A DNA stretch of 26,859 nt, taken from NCBI GenBank assembly GCA_964435475.1, contig CAYSZB010000030.1, positions 1-26,859 of the forward strand, given 5' to 3'. Source of the stretch: CAYSZB01 sp964435475 (GTDB lineage Bacteria; Chloroflexota; Anaerolineae; Anaerolineales; Anaerolineaceae). The translations under genes were made by a program, and so were the position numbers. The first letter of the stretch is position 1; every line of letters begins with the position of its first letter. A model generated the notes under the pieces. The model was not told where the DNA came from. It saw only the letters and a list, made by a program, of their open reading frames with translations, and did not search any database. Below, piece by piece: positions 1 to 8,255 of the stretch.

Positions 1-768
1 GCGGCAGGCGGTATCCTGAGCCTGGCACACGGCCTGGTCACCATCCATTTCCAGGCTGATCAGGTGGTCAGCGGCTTGTCGCTGAGCTTCCTGGGTACAG
101 GCCTAGCGCTGGTCCTGGGGGAAGGACTTACTGGTCAAAATGCTCCCTTGATCCCCACAGCAGATTTTCCGCTGCTGTCGCGCATCCCCTATATCGGTCC
201 GATATTCTTCACCAATTTCAACATCCTGGTTTATGTTGGCTACCTCTTCATTCCGTTGGCCTGGTTTTTTATCTATAGGACCCGCCCAGGCATGCACCTG
301 CGTGCTGTGGGCGAAAAACCCTCCGCTGCGGACACCCTTGGGGTCAATGTCTACGCAGTGCGCTATTTCTATACCTTTATTGGGGGCTGCCTGGCCGGGT
401 TAGCCGGCGCCACGATCAGCATTGCGGTTTCTCCCGGCTGGTACAGCAACCTGACCACTTCCGGCCAGGGATGGATCGCGGTTGCCCTGGTGATTTTCGC
501 ACAGTGGAATCCGCTGCGGGCAGCCCTGGGCGGCTACCTCTTTGGCATGCTGCGGCGCTTCATGCTGGACCTACAGGGTCCGATGATGTTGTTGGGTATG
601 CGCAATCCCTTCTTCTATGACCACAACCTGGTATTCTTCCTGCAGATGACCCCTTTTATCCTGACCATCGTCGCCCTGGTGTGGGGTTCGCGGGCTGCCA
701 TGCGCAAACGGCTGGGGGCACCAGCTGCCCTTGGCGTGCCCTACGTGCGCGGGGAACGTGGGCTTTAG
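1..768 (+). CDS. ABC transporter permease, nucleoside/simple-sugar type (5' truncated)
   Basis: The reading frame is open from the first base of the window, so the N-terminus is missing; about 255 residues are visible. The protein is very hydrophobic, with several membrane segments. It carries the basic cytoplasmic loop of this permease family, where RTRPGMHLRAVGEKPSAADT precedes the next helix; this loop contacts the ATPase subunit. The family (COG1079, the second permease of BmpA-type importers) forms the inner-membrane channel for nucleosides or simple sugars. A purine hydroxylase starts 19 bases downstream on the same strand and a purine nucleoside phosphorylase lies further on, so a nucleoside or nucleobase substrate is a reasonable inference. 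The ATPase, partner permease and binding protein would lie to the left, outside the window. Confidence 0.85.
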   Translation, partial: AAGGILSLAHGLVTIHFQADQVVSGLSLSFLGTGLALVLGEGLTGQNAPLIPTADFPLLSRIPYIGPIFFTNFNILVYVGYLFIPLAWFFIYRTRPGMHLRAVGEKPSAADTLGVNVYAVRYFYTFIGGCLAGLAGATISIAVSPGWYSNLTTSGQGWIAVALVIFAQWNPLRAALGGYLFGMLRRFMLDLQGPMMLLGMRNPFFYDHNLVFFLQMTPFILTIVALVWGSRAAMRKRLGAPAALGVPYVRGERGL

Positions 769-787
769 TCCCTGGAGGAACTCTCCA

Positions 788-3592
788 ATGCCAAGCAACA
801 TTGACCTGCTTGTTAATGGGACTCCCTACCACCTGCCAGCCATACCCGGGGAGACCCTCGCCCAGCTGCTGCGCGAACGCCTGCACCTGACCGGTACCAA
901 GGTCGGCTGTGGGGAAGGCAAATGCGGTACCTGTACCGTCCTGGTCGATAACCGACCCGTACGCTCCTGTTCCTACCCGGCTGAAAGAGCCAGCGGTCGG
1001 TCGGTGTGCACGATCGAAAGCCTGTCAGCCCAGGTCGATGGGAAGTTGGTATTGCATCCTTTGCAGCAGGCTTTTGTCGATCATAGTGCCGTGCAGTGCG
1101 GCTTCTGCACCCCAGGGCAGATCATGAGCGCACTTGCTCTGCTTGAAAAAAAGCCCGACCCATCTGCCCGGGACATCCGCCAGGCACTAAAGGGCAACCT
1201 CTGTCGCTGTGCAGCCTACACGTCGATCGAGGATGCGGTCCTGGCAGCAGCTGAAATGCTGCGAAGCAGCAAAGAACCACCTAAAGTCGATATCGACCTA
1301 TCAGCCCAACCATTAAATGTAATCGGGAGGTTCCAGGTGCGCCCGGATGGGGTGGACAAGGTCCGCGGCAGTGCCATCTACAGCGATGACCTGCATTTTC
1401 CCGGCATGCTCTTTGCGCGGGTCAGGCGGGCTGGCGTGCCCCATGCCATCCTGAAGCACCTGGACCTCTCCAAGGCCCGCGCTTTACCCGGTGTGGAAGT
1501 TGTGCTCAGCGCACAGGATATCCCGGGTCTGCACTACCACGGCCTGGTGATCGCGGATTGGCTGACCATGGTAGGCATTGGCGAGCGGGTGCGCTATGAA
1601 GGCGATGCGCTGGCCGTCCTGGCTGCCCAAACCCAGGCGATCGCAGACCAGGCTGTGCAGTTGATCGAAGCTGAGTTCGAACGGCTGGAAGTGATCAGTA
1701 GCCCGCTGCAGGCTGCCCGGGAAGACGCACCCAGGCTGCATGAGTCCGGCAACCTTTTGAAACACATCAAGGTGCGCAAGGGCGACATGCAGGCTGGTTT
1801 CGGGGATGCAGACCTGGTCCTCGAGCACACCTTCCATACCCCGACCACCGACCACCTGTTCATGGAACCGGAATGCAGTATCGCCGTACCCACAACCGAT
1901 GGACGCATGGAGATCCATGTGGGCTCACAGATCCCCTACTCCGACCGCCAGCAGGTGGCTGATGCTCTCGGGTGGCCCCAGGAGCGGGTGCATGTAGTAG
2001 GCAGGGTCATGGGGGGTGGTTTTGGTGGCAAGGAGGACATTGCCGGGCAGATCCATGCCGCCCTGCTGGCCAATGCCACCAGCAAGCCTGTAAAACTGCT
2101 CTTTGACCGCCGCGAGAGCCTGCTCGTGCATCCCAAAAGGCATGCCACCCAGGTCCATATCAAAATTGGTGCCAGTCTTGACGGTCATCTCACTGCCGTA
2201 CAGACCGAATTGTATGGCGATACGGGCGCCTATGCTTCTCTGGGCGAGAAGGTGATGACCCGTGCCACCACCCATTCTGCCGGACCCTATGGTATTCCCC
2301 ATACCAGGGCAGACTGCTACGCCATGTACACCAACAACCCGCCCTCGGGGGCTTTCCGCGGCTTTGGCGTGATGCAGTCGGCATTCGCCATCGAAAGCAT
2401 GATGGATATGCTAGCTGAAAAACTGGCCCTCGACCCGCTGGAACTGCGCCGCATAAATGCCCTGCGGGAAGGTGGAACGACCAACACCGGCCAGGTGCTG
2501 CATGAAAGCGTGGGGCTTCTGGAATGTATTACGCAGGTCGAGCAGAAGCTGCATGAAATAGCAGGAACCCGGCCATTTACCCCCCGGGAGACTGTCACCA
2601 ATCACGGCCGGGTGGTCACCGCCTGGGGAACAGCGGTAGCCTTCAAGAACACCGGTCTGGGGGGCGGGGCACTGGATAGTTCAGGCGTTGAGGTTGAACT
2701 GTACCCGGATGGGATGCTCGAAGTGCGCACCAGCGCGGCAGAACTGGGCCAAGGGCTGGTTACCGTGCTGGCGATGATCGCAGCTGAGGAACTCAGGCTG
2801 CCCGTGGAACACGTGCGTGTCCTGGTGATGGATACCGATCTGACCCCCGACGGCGGACCGACCACCGCCTCCCGCCAGACCTATGTCACCGGCAATGCAG
2901 CTCGCCTTGCTGTTATAACCCTCAGGGATCATATCAAGCAATTTGTCAGGGACCATTATGACTGCCCGGCTGAAGAAATTGGATTCGGCAATGGTAAAGT
3001 CAATCTTGGCACACAGAACCTGGAACTGGGAGAGGTTGCCCGTGAGATGACCGCGGCAGGTATAAGACCCAAATGCCTGTATGAGTACAGCGCACCACAG
3101 ACCGTGCCACTCGGGCAGGATGGCGATATCCATTTTGCCTTCTCATTTGCCTGCCAGGCCGCCCAGGTGGAGGTCAACCTGGAGAGCGGAGAGGTGAGTG
3201 TGCTGCAGGTCATCTCGGCCAACGATGTGGGCCGGGCGATCAATCCCCTGGGCTTGAAGGGCCAGATCGAAGGGGGCATCATCATGGGAATGGGGCATGC
3301 CCTAATGGAAGAATTCATGGTACAGGAAGGGCATATATTAAGCGACCGCCTTGCCCGCTACCCCATTCCGACCATCCAGCACACCCCACTGATTCATTCG
3401 ATCGTAGTCGAGGCACCCATCAGCTCGGGTCCATATGGTGCCAAGGGGGTGGGAGAGATCGTCAGCATCCCCACCGTACCGGCGATTACCAATGCCATTT
3501 ATAATGCAATCGGCTTGCGTGCTGATCGCCTTCCTGTCAAAAAAGCCGATGTGCTTAACTGGTTGTCGCAAACAGGCAGATTGGCTCAATAG
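788..3592 (+). CDS. Xanthine dehydrogenase-family Fe-S/molybdopterin hydroxylase (fused small and large subunits)
   Basis: The start is ATG 788, because GGAGG at 774-778 precedes it; upstream in-frame codons overlap the permease gene and lack a ribosome site. The 934-residue protein has an N-terminal plant-type [2Fe-2S] domain (C41, C46, C49, C61) and a second [2Fe-2S] helical domain (CGFC at 104-107, CRC at 139-141). The molybdopterin-binding region follows, with GGGFGGKED near 409, AFRGFG at 522-527 and the GVGE glutamate at 890, which matches the catalytic Glu position of the family. The FAD domain is absent, so electrons must leave through another protein. Members hydroxylate purines, aldehydes or N-heterocycles using water as oxygen source. 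A purine substrate is inferred from the nucleoside-type permease upstream and deoD downstream. Selenium-dependent purine hydroxylases share this fused layout, but nothing in the sequence proves selenium use. Confidence 0.9.
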   Translation: MPSNIDLLVNGTPYHLPAIPGETLAQLLRERLHLTGTKVGCGEGKCGTCTVLVDNRPVRSCSYPAERASGRSVCTIESLSAQVDGKLVLHPLQQAFVDHSAVQCGFCTPGQIMSALALLEKKPDPSARDIRQALKGNLCRCAAYTSIEDAVLAAAEMLRSSKEPPKVDIDLSAQPLNVIGRFQVRPDGVDKVRGSAIYSDDLHFPGMLFARVRRAGVPHAILKHLDLSKARALPGVEVVLSAQDIPGLHYHGLVIADWLTMVGIGERVRYEGDALAVLAAQTQAIADQAVQLIEAEFERLEVISSPLQAAREDAPRLHESGNLLKHIKVRKGDMQAGFGDADLVLEHTFHTPTTDHLFMEPECSIAVPTTDGRMEIHVGSQIPYSDRQQVADALGWPQERVHVVGRVMGGGFGGKEDIAGQIHAALLANATSKPVKLLFDRRESLLVHPKRHATQVHIKIGASLDGHLTAVQTELYGDTGAYASLGEKVMTRATTHSAGPYGIPHTRADCYAMYTNNPPSGAFRGFGVMQSAFAIESMMDMLAEKLALDPLELRRINALREGGTTNTGQVLHESVGLLECITQVEQKLHEIAGTRPFTPRETVTNHGRVVTAWGTAVAFKNTGLGGGALDSSGVEVELYPDGMLEVRTSAAELGQGLVTVLAMIAAEELRLPVEHVRVLVMDTDLTPDGGPTTASRQTYVTGNAARLAVITLRDHIKQFVRDHYDCPAEEIGFGNGKVNLGTQNLELGEVAREMTAAGIRPKCLYEYSAPQTVPLGQDGDIHFAFSFACQAAQVEVNLESGEVSVLQVISANDVGRAINPLGLKGQIEGGIIMGMGHALMEEFMVQEGHILSDRLARYPIPTIQHTPLIHSIVVEAPISSGPYGAKGVGEIVSIPTVPAITNAIYNAIGLRADRLPVKKADVLNWLSQTGRLAQ

Positions 3593-3719
3593 CGTTTTAA
3601 AAATTTTTCCTGACTTTTTTCATTAAATCTCTCTCATTTATTCCGGACTTAAGACTCTCTTAAAAGTCTAAGAGGAAACTTAATCTTGAGAACATGCCCT
3701 GCAAACCACGATAGCATGG

Positions 3720-3772
3720 ACAAGATCGCAAACCACCCCCATGCACTTTTGCTTGCGATCTTGCGATCTTGT
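3720..3772. repeat. Inverted repeat with tandem TTGCGATC copies upstream of glnA
   Basis: A perfect 12-bp inverted repeat has arms ACAAGATCGCAA at 3720-3731 and its complement at 3761-3772, separated by 29 bases. The right side also contains a tandem period-8 repeat, TTGCGATCTTGCGATCTTG at 3753-3771. Three copies of one half-site just upstream of the -35 region look like an operator for a multimeric regulator. The regulator is unknown, and a simple hairpin cannot be excluded. Confidence 0.5.
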
Positions 3773-3812
3773 GTTCATACTACAATGACTTGTTGACTTC
3801 ACAAGAAGCATT

Positions 3813-3840
3813 TTGCAATGTTCCCTAGTGTGGATATAAT
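3813..3840 (+). promoter_or_regulatory. Probable promoter for glutamine synthetase
   Basis: A perfect TATAAT is at 3835-3840, with TTGCAA at 3813-3818 sixteen bases upstream as the -35 box. The start codon follows 38 bases later. The nearby TTGACT at 3793-3798 is 36 bases from the -10 box and is too far to be its partner. Confidence 0.55.
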
Positions 3841-3878
3841 AGACTTAATTAACAATATATAGAAAATGGAGACGATGC

Positions 3879-5297
3879 ATGTTCAATACTTTCAAAGAAG
3901 TTGAGGAGTACATCAAGAAAGAGAAAGTTGACCTGGTAGATCTGCTTTACTGCGACTTGTGGGGCCGCATGCGCCATGTGACGCTTTCTGCTCCCGAGTT
4001 CACCCCTGCCGTGATGAGCGAGGGGGTCGGTTTTGATGGTTCAAGTGTGGGCTTCAAGCATGTACAGGCAGGCGATATGGTTCTCATCCCGGACCTTACC
4101 ACCGGTTTTGCTGATCCCTTCCATGCCTATCCTGCCCTGAGCTTTATCTGCAACGTCTACGAAGCTGACACCAAGCAGCTCTACCAGTTTGACCCCCGCG
4201 AAATCGTCCGCCGGGCAGAGAAACAACTGCTGACGGAGGGCATTGCGGACACCAGCCTTTGGGGACCCGAATTTGAGTTCTATGTGTTTGACCAGGTCCA
4301 TCTCAAGAACACGCCTGAGCTGACCCTCTGCCAGTTCGATTCGGTAGAAGCCAACTGGGGGTCAACCGTCAACCCCAATGGGTTCAGCCTTGGTGAACAC
4401 CACGGCTACCATGCCTCGCCACCGTCTGACAGTTACTACCAGTTGCGCGACGAGATCGTGGTCACCCTGGAAAGGATGGGCATCTGGGCAAAATATCACC
4501 ACCATGAGGTGGGTGGTCCGGGACAGTGTGAGATCGAAACGCCCCTGCTTGGCATCCTAAAGGCAGGTGACGCCGCCATGATCATCAAGTATGTCACCAA
4601 GATGCTGGCAAAAAAGGCTGGCAAGACGGTGACCTTCCTGCCCAAACCACTCTTCGGCCTGGCGGGATCCAGTACCCACTACCACCAGATGCTCAAGAAG
4701 GACAACCTGAACCTGTTCTATGATCCCGAGGGACCCTCCCTGCTCAGCCGAACTGCCCTAAGCTATATCGGGGGGCTGCTCGAGCATGCCCCGGCGGTCA
4801 TGGCCTTCACCAACCCAAGCTCCAACTCATACCGCCGCCTGGTACCCGGCTACGAAGCACCCATCAAGGCCTTCTTCTCCGCTGGCAACCGCAGTGCTGC
4901 CATCCGGATCCCCAAGTACGCCACCCAGCCGGATGAAGTGCGCATGGAATTCCGCCCGCCCGACGCCACCGGCAACCCTTACCTGTCAATGGCTTCCATG
5001 CTGATGGCCGGCCTGGATGGCATTCGCAAGCAAATTGACCCGACCGCTGAAGGGTATGGCCCGATCAATGAGAACATCTTCAACTGGAGCGAGGAAAAAC
5101 GCTCCACAATCAAATCGCTGCCCACCTCCGTCGAAAGTGCCATGCAGGCTGTGAAGACTGACAACCAGTTCCTCAAGGTTGGACAGATCTTTGATGACAC
5201 CCTGATCGAAACCTGGACACGTGAGAAGCTCAAGGAGGCTGGCATGGTGCATCTGCGCCCCAATCCATACGAGATCGAGACCTATTACAACTGTTGA
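3879..5297 (+). CDS. glnA: Glutamine synthetase, type I
   Basis: This 472-residue protein, close to the usual ~470 of type I enzymes, makes glutamine from glutamate, ammonia and ATP in the cytoplasm. Recognisable blocks in order are VGFDGSSVGF, the metal-ligand strand WGPEFEFYVFD, GPGQCEIETPL, KPLFGLAGSSTHYHQM, the glutamate-binding NPSSNSYRRLVPGYEAP, NRSAAIRIP and RMEFRPPDATGNPY. The segment that carries the adenylylated Tyr in proteobacterial enzymes reads ENIFNWSEEKR, with Phe in place of Tyr, so GlnE-type adenylylation is not expected. GGAG at 3868-3871 supports ATG 3879. The gene has its own promoter and lies between purine genes. A specialised gamma-glutamyl ligase in nitrogen recovery from purines is possible, but the conserved ammonia and glutamate motifs favour ordinary glutamine synthetase. 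Confidence 0.92.
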   Translation: MFNTFKEVEEYIKKEKVDLVDLLYCDLWGRMRHVTLSAPEFTPAVMSEGVGFDGSSVGFKHVQAGDMVLIPDLTTGFADPFHAYPALSFICNVYEADTKQLYQFDPREIVRRAEKQLLTEGIADTSLWGPEFEFYVFDQVHLKNTPELTLCQFDSVEANWGSTVNPNGFSLGEHHGYHASPPSDSYYQLRDEIVVTLERMGIWAKYHHHEVGGPGQCEIETPLLGILKAGDAAMIIKYVTKMLAKKAGKTVTFLPKPLFGLAGSSTHYHQMLKKDNLNLFYDPEGPSLLSRTALSYIGGLLEHAPAVMAFTNPSSNSYRRLVPGYEAPIKAFFSAGNRSAAIRIPKYATQPDEVRMEFRPPDATGNPYLSMASMLMAGLDGIRKQIDPTAEGYGPINENIFNWSEEKRSTIKSLPTSVESAMQAVKTDNQFLKVGQIFDDTLIETWTREKLKEAGMVHLRPNPYEIETYYNC

Positions 5298-5349
5298 TTC
5301 AGTAATTTGAAAACTAAAACGTAGATTAAACATTTTTGGAGGTTTTACT

Positions 5350-6051
5350 ATGAGTATACATATCGGTGCCAAACCCGGAGAGATTGCCCAAAGCATTCTC
5401 CTGCCCGGGGACCCCCTGAGGGCCACTTACATAGCTGAGAACCTGCTTGAAGGTGCCACCTGTTTCAACAATGTGCGCGGGATGAAAGGTTACACCGGCA
5501 GTTATCACGGCAAACGCGTTTCGGTGATGGGAACCGGCATGGGGATGCCCTCACACGGCATTTATGTCAATGAACTGATCCGGGAATATGGCGTGCAAAC
5601 TCTTATTCGCGTTGGTACGGCCGGTGCTCTGCAGCCTGATCTCAAGCTGGGCGATATCGTGCTGGCAATGAGCGCTTCCACGGATTCGAACGTCAACCTG
5701 CTGCGTTTTGGCGGGCGGGAATTTGCGCCTTGTGCCAGTTTTGAGCTGCTGCTGGCCGCTTATCAGTCCGCCCAAGCCCAGGGTGTGCGGGTCCGCGTGG
5801 GAGGCATCCTTACCTCGGATGTCTTTTACTCGGATGACCTGGACTGGTGGAAAATATGGGCGGAACACGGCGTGCTGGCCTGTGAGATGGAGACCAATGC
5901 CCTTTACACTATCGCTGCCAAGTTCAAGGTCAGGGCTCTCTCGATCGTCACCATCAGCGACAGCCTAATCACCCATGAAGAAGCCACCGCAGAACAGCGC
6001 CAACAAGGTTTCATTAAGATGGCAGAATTGGCATTGGAGATCGCCGCTTGA
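5350..6051 (+). CDS. deoD: Purine nucleoside phosphorylase, DeoD type
   Basis: DeoD cleaves purine ribo- and deoxyribonucleosides with phosphate, giving free base and (deoxy)ribose-1-phosphate. The 233-residue length is normal for the hexameric class. Family residues fall at the expected numbers: His4, Gly20 and Arg24 (phosphate site), the MGTGMGMPS block, CEMETNALY (nucleoside site) and TISDSL, which carries the catalytic Asp. GGAGG just before ATG 5350 supports the start. The gene follows glnA by 52 bases and may be read through from the same promoter. With the permease and hydroxylase upstream it suggests purine nucleoside uptake and breakdown. Confidence 0.95.
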   Translation: MSIHIGAKPGEIAQSILLPGDPLRATYIAENLLEGATCFNNVRGMKGYTGSYHGKRVSVMGTGMGMPSHGIYVNELIREYGVQTLIRVGTAGALQPDLKLGDIVLAMSASTDSNVNLLRFGGREFAPCASFELLLAAYQSAQAQGVRVRVGGILTSDVFYSDDLDWWKIWAEHGVLACEMETNALYTIAAKFKVRALSIVTISDSLITHEEATAEQRQQGFIKMAELALEIAA

Positions 6052-6100
6052 ACTAAATAGAATAACTCACAAGATTAGTTGTATTACTCCGACTGGTTAT

Positions 6101-6143
6101 TGGCATCGATGAGAATTCAACATCTTTTCGATGCCATTTTTCT
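6101..6143 (+). terminator. Rho-independent terminator after deoD
   Basis: A 9-bp perfect stem has arms TGGCATCGA at 6101-6109 and its complement at 6128-6136, with an 18-base loop, followed by a T-rich run ATTTTTCTT. It lies 50 bases after the deoD stop. Confidence 0.65.
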
Positions 6144-6228
6144 TGCTAAGAATAATTACCTTGCTGTTTTAGTCCCGACCTGGAGCATAATATAAATCAA
6201 ACACTAGTGTAAGCTCAGTATGAGATTA

Positions 6229-6696
6229 TTATGGTTCCATAGGGTATCCTGCATTTACCCAGGCTTCCAATCCGCCTTTCAAAGCTGATGCATTCTCAAA
6301 TCCATTCTGATACATGATGAACGCCGCACGGGCGCTCGTTTGTTCAGCCGGTCAGGTACAGTAAGTGATATACCATTGGTCTTTGACCAACTCACCCAGT
6401 CGGGATTCAACCTCAGCCAGAGGAAAGCTAATAGATCCAGCTGCATGACCTTGCTGATAAGATTCCAGGCTGCGCGTGTCCAGGAGGATTGCCTGGCCAT
6501 TTTTTACCGCTTCATAGGTTTCCTGCACAGAAACTCGAGGAACAGTTTCTTCTGATTGGACAACTCCTGCTGGAGAGTCTGGTTGATAAAGAAAATCAAA
6601 GATCAGGATACCCAATCCTATCACCACCAGACCTACTATTACCCAAATGATAGCCGGGATTCTCCTGTAACGGTAACTTAAGCTTTTCTTTTTCAT
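6229..6696 (-). CDS. Membrane-anchored rhodanese-like protein with in-frame TGA (probable selenocysteine)
   Basis: Read from ATG 6696 to TAA 6231-6229, the frame is interrupted once, by TGA at 6354-6352 (codon 115). With that codon read as Sec the protein has 155 residues: a basic N-terminus, one membrane helix (about residues 14-38), a linker, then a rhodanese domain with LLDTRSLESYQQGHAAGSI, the loop YCT-U-PAEQTSARAAF, and a C-terminal GGLEAWVNAGYP that is perfectly preserved beyond the TGA. Relatives with the loop YCxCPxExTS have Cys at the TGA position. Exact replacement of Cys, an intact downstream frame and a hairpin after the TGA favour selenocysteine; a nonsense mutation is the alternative. 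The start could be TTG 6705 (AGGAA just upstream). It probably handles sulfane sulfur or selenium, or acts as a thiol redox protein, at the membrane. Confidence 0.75.
6318..6354 (-). promoter_or_regulatory. Candidate bacterial SECIS hairpin following the TGA
   Basis: Directly after the TGA (6354-6352) the mRNA can fold with a 5-bp basal stem UGAAC/GUUCA (6346-6342 with 6322-6318), a AAA bulge, CG/CG and CGC/GCG inner pairs, and an apical CCGU. The loop starts 20 bases after the TGA, inside the distance window known for bacterial SECIS elements. The exact loop sequence is not a strong match to the SelB consensus, so the call is tentative. Confidence 0.45.
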
Positions 6697-6767
6697 TTTG
6701 ATCAAAAATTCCTAAATCCAATAATAATCTACCAGTTTCTTGATTGCACAAGAACCTTGTACATTTG

Positions 6768-6796
6768 TTGATAGTGAAGTATGTTAAACTTATGCT
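6768..6796 (+). promoter_or_regulatory. Promoter for the rubredoxin-fused oxidoreductase
   Basis: TTGATA at 6768-6773 and TATGCT at 6791-6796 are separated by 17 bases, 58 bases upstream of the start codon, in the divergent region shared with the rhodanese gene. Confidence 0.5.
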
Positions 6797-6853
6797 ACCA
6801 AACGGATCGGTTGACCAGAACAACGTTAATCCAACGGTATTAAGTGAGGAAAA

Positions 6854-8209
6854 ATGTCTGATAACCAAACCAAATCCTGGATGTGTTCAGAATGTGGATT
6901 AATTTTTCATGGAGACAGAGCACCAGCCAAGTGCCCTGATTGCGGAGCCAGTCGCGACTCATTTATGCTTGATCAGGACAAGTCTATATCAATCAACCAA
7001 CCAAACATTACACGCTTTGTAATCATAGGGTCCGGTATTGCCGGGATCAGCGCGGCAGAGACCATCCGCAAACATGATCCCCAGGCTTCCATACAGGTCA
7101 TCACCAGTGAACATGAACTGCCCTATTACCGCATGAACCTGACCCGCTACCTGGCCGGGGAACTCGATGCGGGCAAGCTTAGCCTTCACCCCCAGGCCTG
7201 GTATGCCCAGAACCGCATTGACCTGAAACTGGATAGGACGGTCAGCCAACTGCTGCCAGCTGAAAAAGCGATACTCCTCCTGGATGGAACCAGGGTCCCC
7301 TACGATATCCTGATCCTGGCTGTGGGGGCACACCCCTACGTCCCGCCACTGAAGGGGGTGGAACTTAAGAACGTCCTGACCATCCGCACGATTGAGGATG
7401 TGGATCAGCTGCTGGCAGGTTGTTGCGAGCCGATCGATGTGGTATGTATCGGCGGTGGTCTGCTGGGGCTGGAAATCGCCGGGGCCATCCAGCGCCGTGA
7501 TGCCCGGGTGAAGGTCATAGAAAGCCTGCCCTGGTTGCTGCCGCGCCAGCTGGACCAGGTGGGTGGACGCATCCTGGAGGAGAAGATCAACGCCTTGGGT
7601 ATTAATGTGCTGACTGCCGCAAAAACCTCAGCACTGCTTGGAGATGGTACGGTTAATGCAGTGCAGCTTGAAGATGGACGCGTTTTATCTGCCGATCTGG
7701 TAGTGATCAGCACTGGGGTTAGCGCCAACCTTGAGCTGGCCAGGCAGGCTGGCCTGGCGGTCAACCGAGGGATTATCGTGGATGATCACCTGATGACCTC
7801 CCAACCCGATATCTATGCCGCCGGCGATGATACCGAGCATCACGGGAGGATGTATGGACTGTGGGTGCCTGCCAAGACCCAGGGCACGATCGCCGGCCTT
7901 GCCGCGACTGGCCAGGAGACAGTCTTTGAGGATTTTGCGCCATCCGCCAAACTCAAGGTGTTGGGCATCGACCTGTTCAGCATCGGCCAGATCTCGACCC
8001 AGGATCCAGGTGATGTGGTCATATCGCAGGTAGAAAATGGCAATTATGCCAGCCTGGTCTTTCACCAGGGCATGCTCATCGGAGCGATCCTGCTGGGCGA
8101 TGCGCACCTTGCGACAGCGGTCAAGACAGCCATCGATGAAAAACGCAGCTTTGGGGATCGGATCAGGACCGGGATGAGCCTGGCAGAGGTTGCGCAGCTC
8201 CTGAAATAG
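6854..8209 (+). CDS. Rubredoxin-fused NAD(P)H/FAD-dependent oxidoreductase
   Basis: The 451-residue protein begins with a short rubredoxin-like iron site (C11-x2-C14, C27-x2-C30; rubrerythrin style). A pyridine-nucleotide-disulfide oxidoreductase core follows, with FAD motif VIIGSGIAGISAAE near residue 57, NAD(P) motif CIGGGLLGLEIAG near residue 198, and the second FAD motif DIYAAGDDTEH near 317. The core resembles rubredoxin reductase and the large subunit of nitrite reductase, without the siroheme part. A rubredoxin fused to its own reductase would pass electrons from NAD(P)H through FAD to iron and then to an acceptor such as rubrerythrin, flavodiiron protein or superoxide reductase. GAGGA before ATG 6854 supports the start. 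It is divergent from the rhodanese gene, so the pair may share control and a role in oxidative or sulfur stress. Confidence 0.85.
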   Translation: MSDNQTKSWMCSECGLIFHGDRAPAKCPDCGASRDSFMLDQDKSISINQPNITRFVIIGSGIAGISAAETIRKHDPQASIQVITSEHELPYYRMNLTRYLAGELDAGKLSLHPQAWYAQNRIDLKLDRTVSQLLPAEKAILLLDGTRVPYDILILAVGAHPYVPPLKGVELKNVLTIRTIEDVDQLLAGCCEPIDVVCIGGGLLGLEIAGAIQRRDARVKVIESLPWLLPRQLDQVGGRILEEKINALGINVLTAAKTSALLGDGTVNAVQLEDGRVLSADLVVISTGVSANLELARQAGLAVNRGIIVDDHLMTSQPDIYAAGDDTEHHGRMYGLWVPAKTQGTIAGLAATGQETVFEDFAPSAKLKVLGIDLFSIGQISTQDPGDVVISQVENGNYASLVFHQGMLIGAILLGDAHLATAVKTAIDEKRSFGDRIRTGMSLAEVAQLLK

Positions 8210-8255
8210 GATCGATCTGCACTGGCTGGTCTTTAGCAAAAAAGCTTTCAGTCTA

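Larger units (their letters stand above)
3593..3878. other. Intergenic region upstream of glutamine synthetase
   Basis: This 286-base region has no gene. It is A+T-rich compared with its flanks. It holds a small bulged hairpin (arms 3648-3656 and 3665-3672) without a T-tract that may follow the hydroxylase gene, an unusual repeat cluster at 3720-3772, and a promoter at 3813-3840. Glutamine synthetase is therefore probably transcribed as its own unit. Confidence 0.6.

Noticed and set aside
731..787. Longer N-terminus for the hydroxylase, starting within the permease gene
   Set aside because: The extra residues are not part of the ferredoxin fold, and GGAGG lies directly before ATG 788.
3793..3798. 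TTGACT as the -35 box of the glnA promoter
   Set aside because: It lies 36 bases from TATAAT; TTGCAA at 3813-3818 has a proper 16-base spacing.
6352..6354. TGA as a simple pseudogene stop
   Set aside because: It replaces exactly the Cys codon, the remainder of the domain is intact to a normal stop, and a hairpin follows. The mutation hypothesis is kept only as the alternative.
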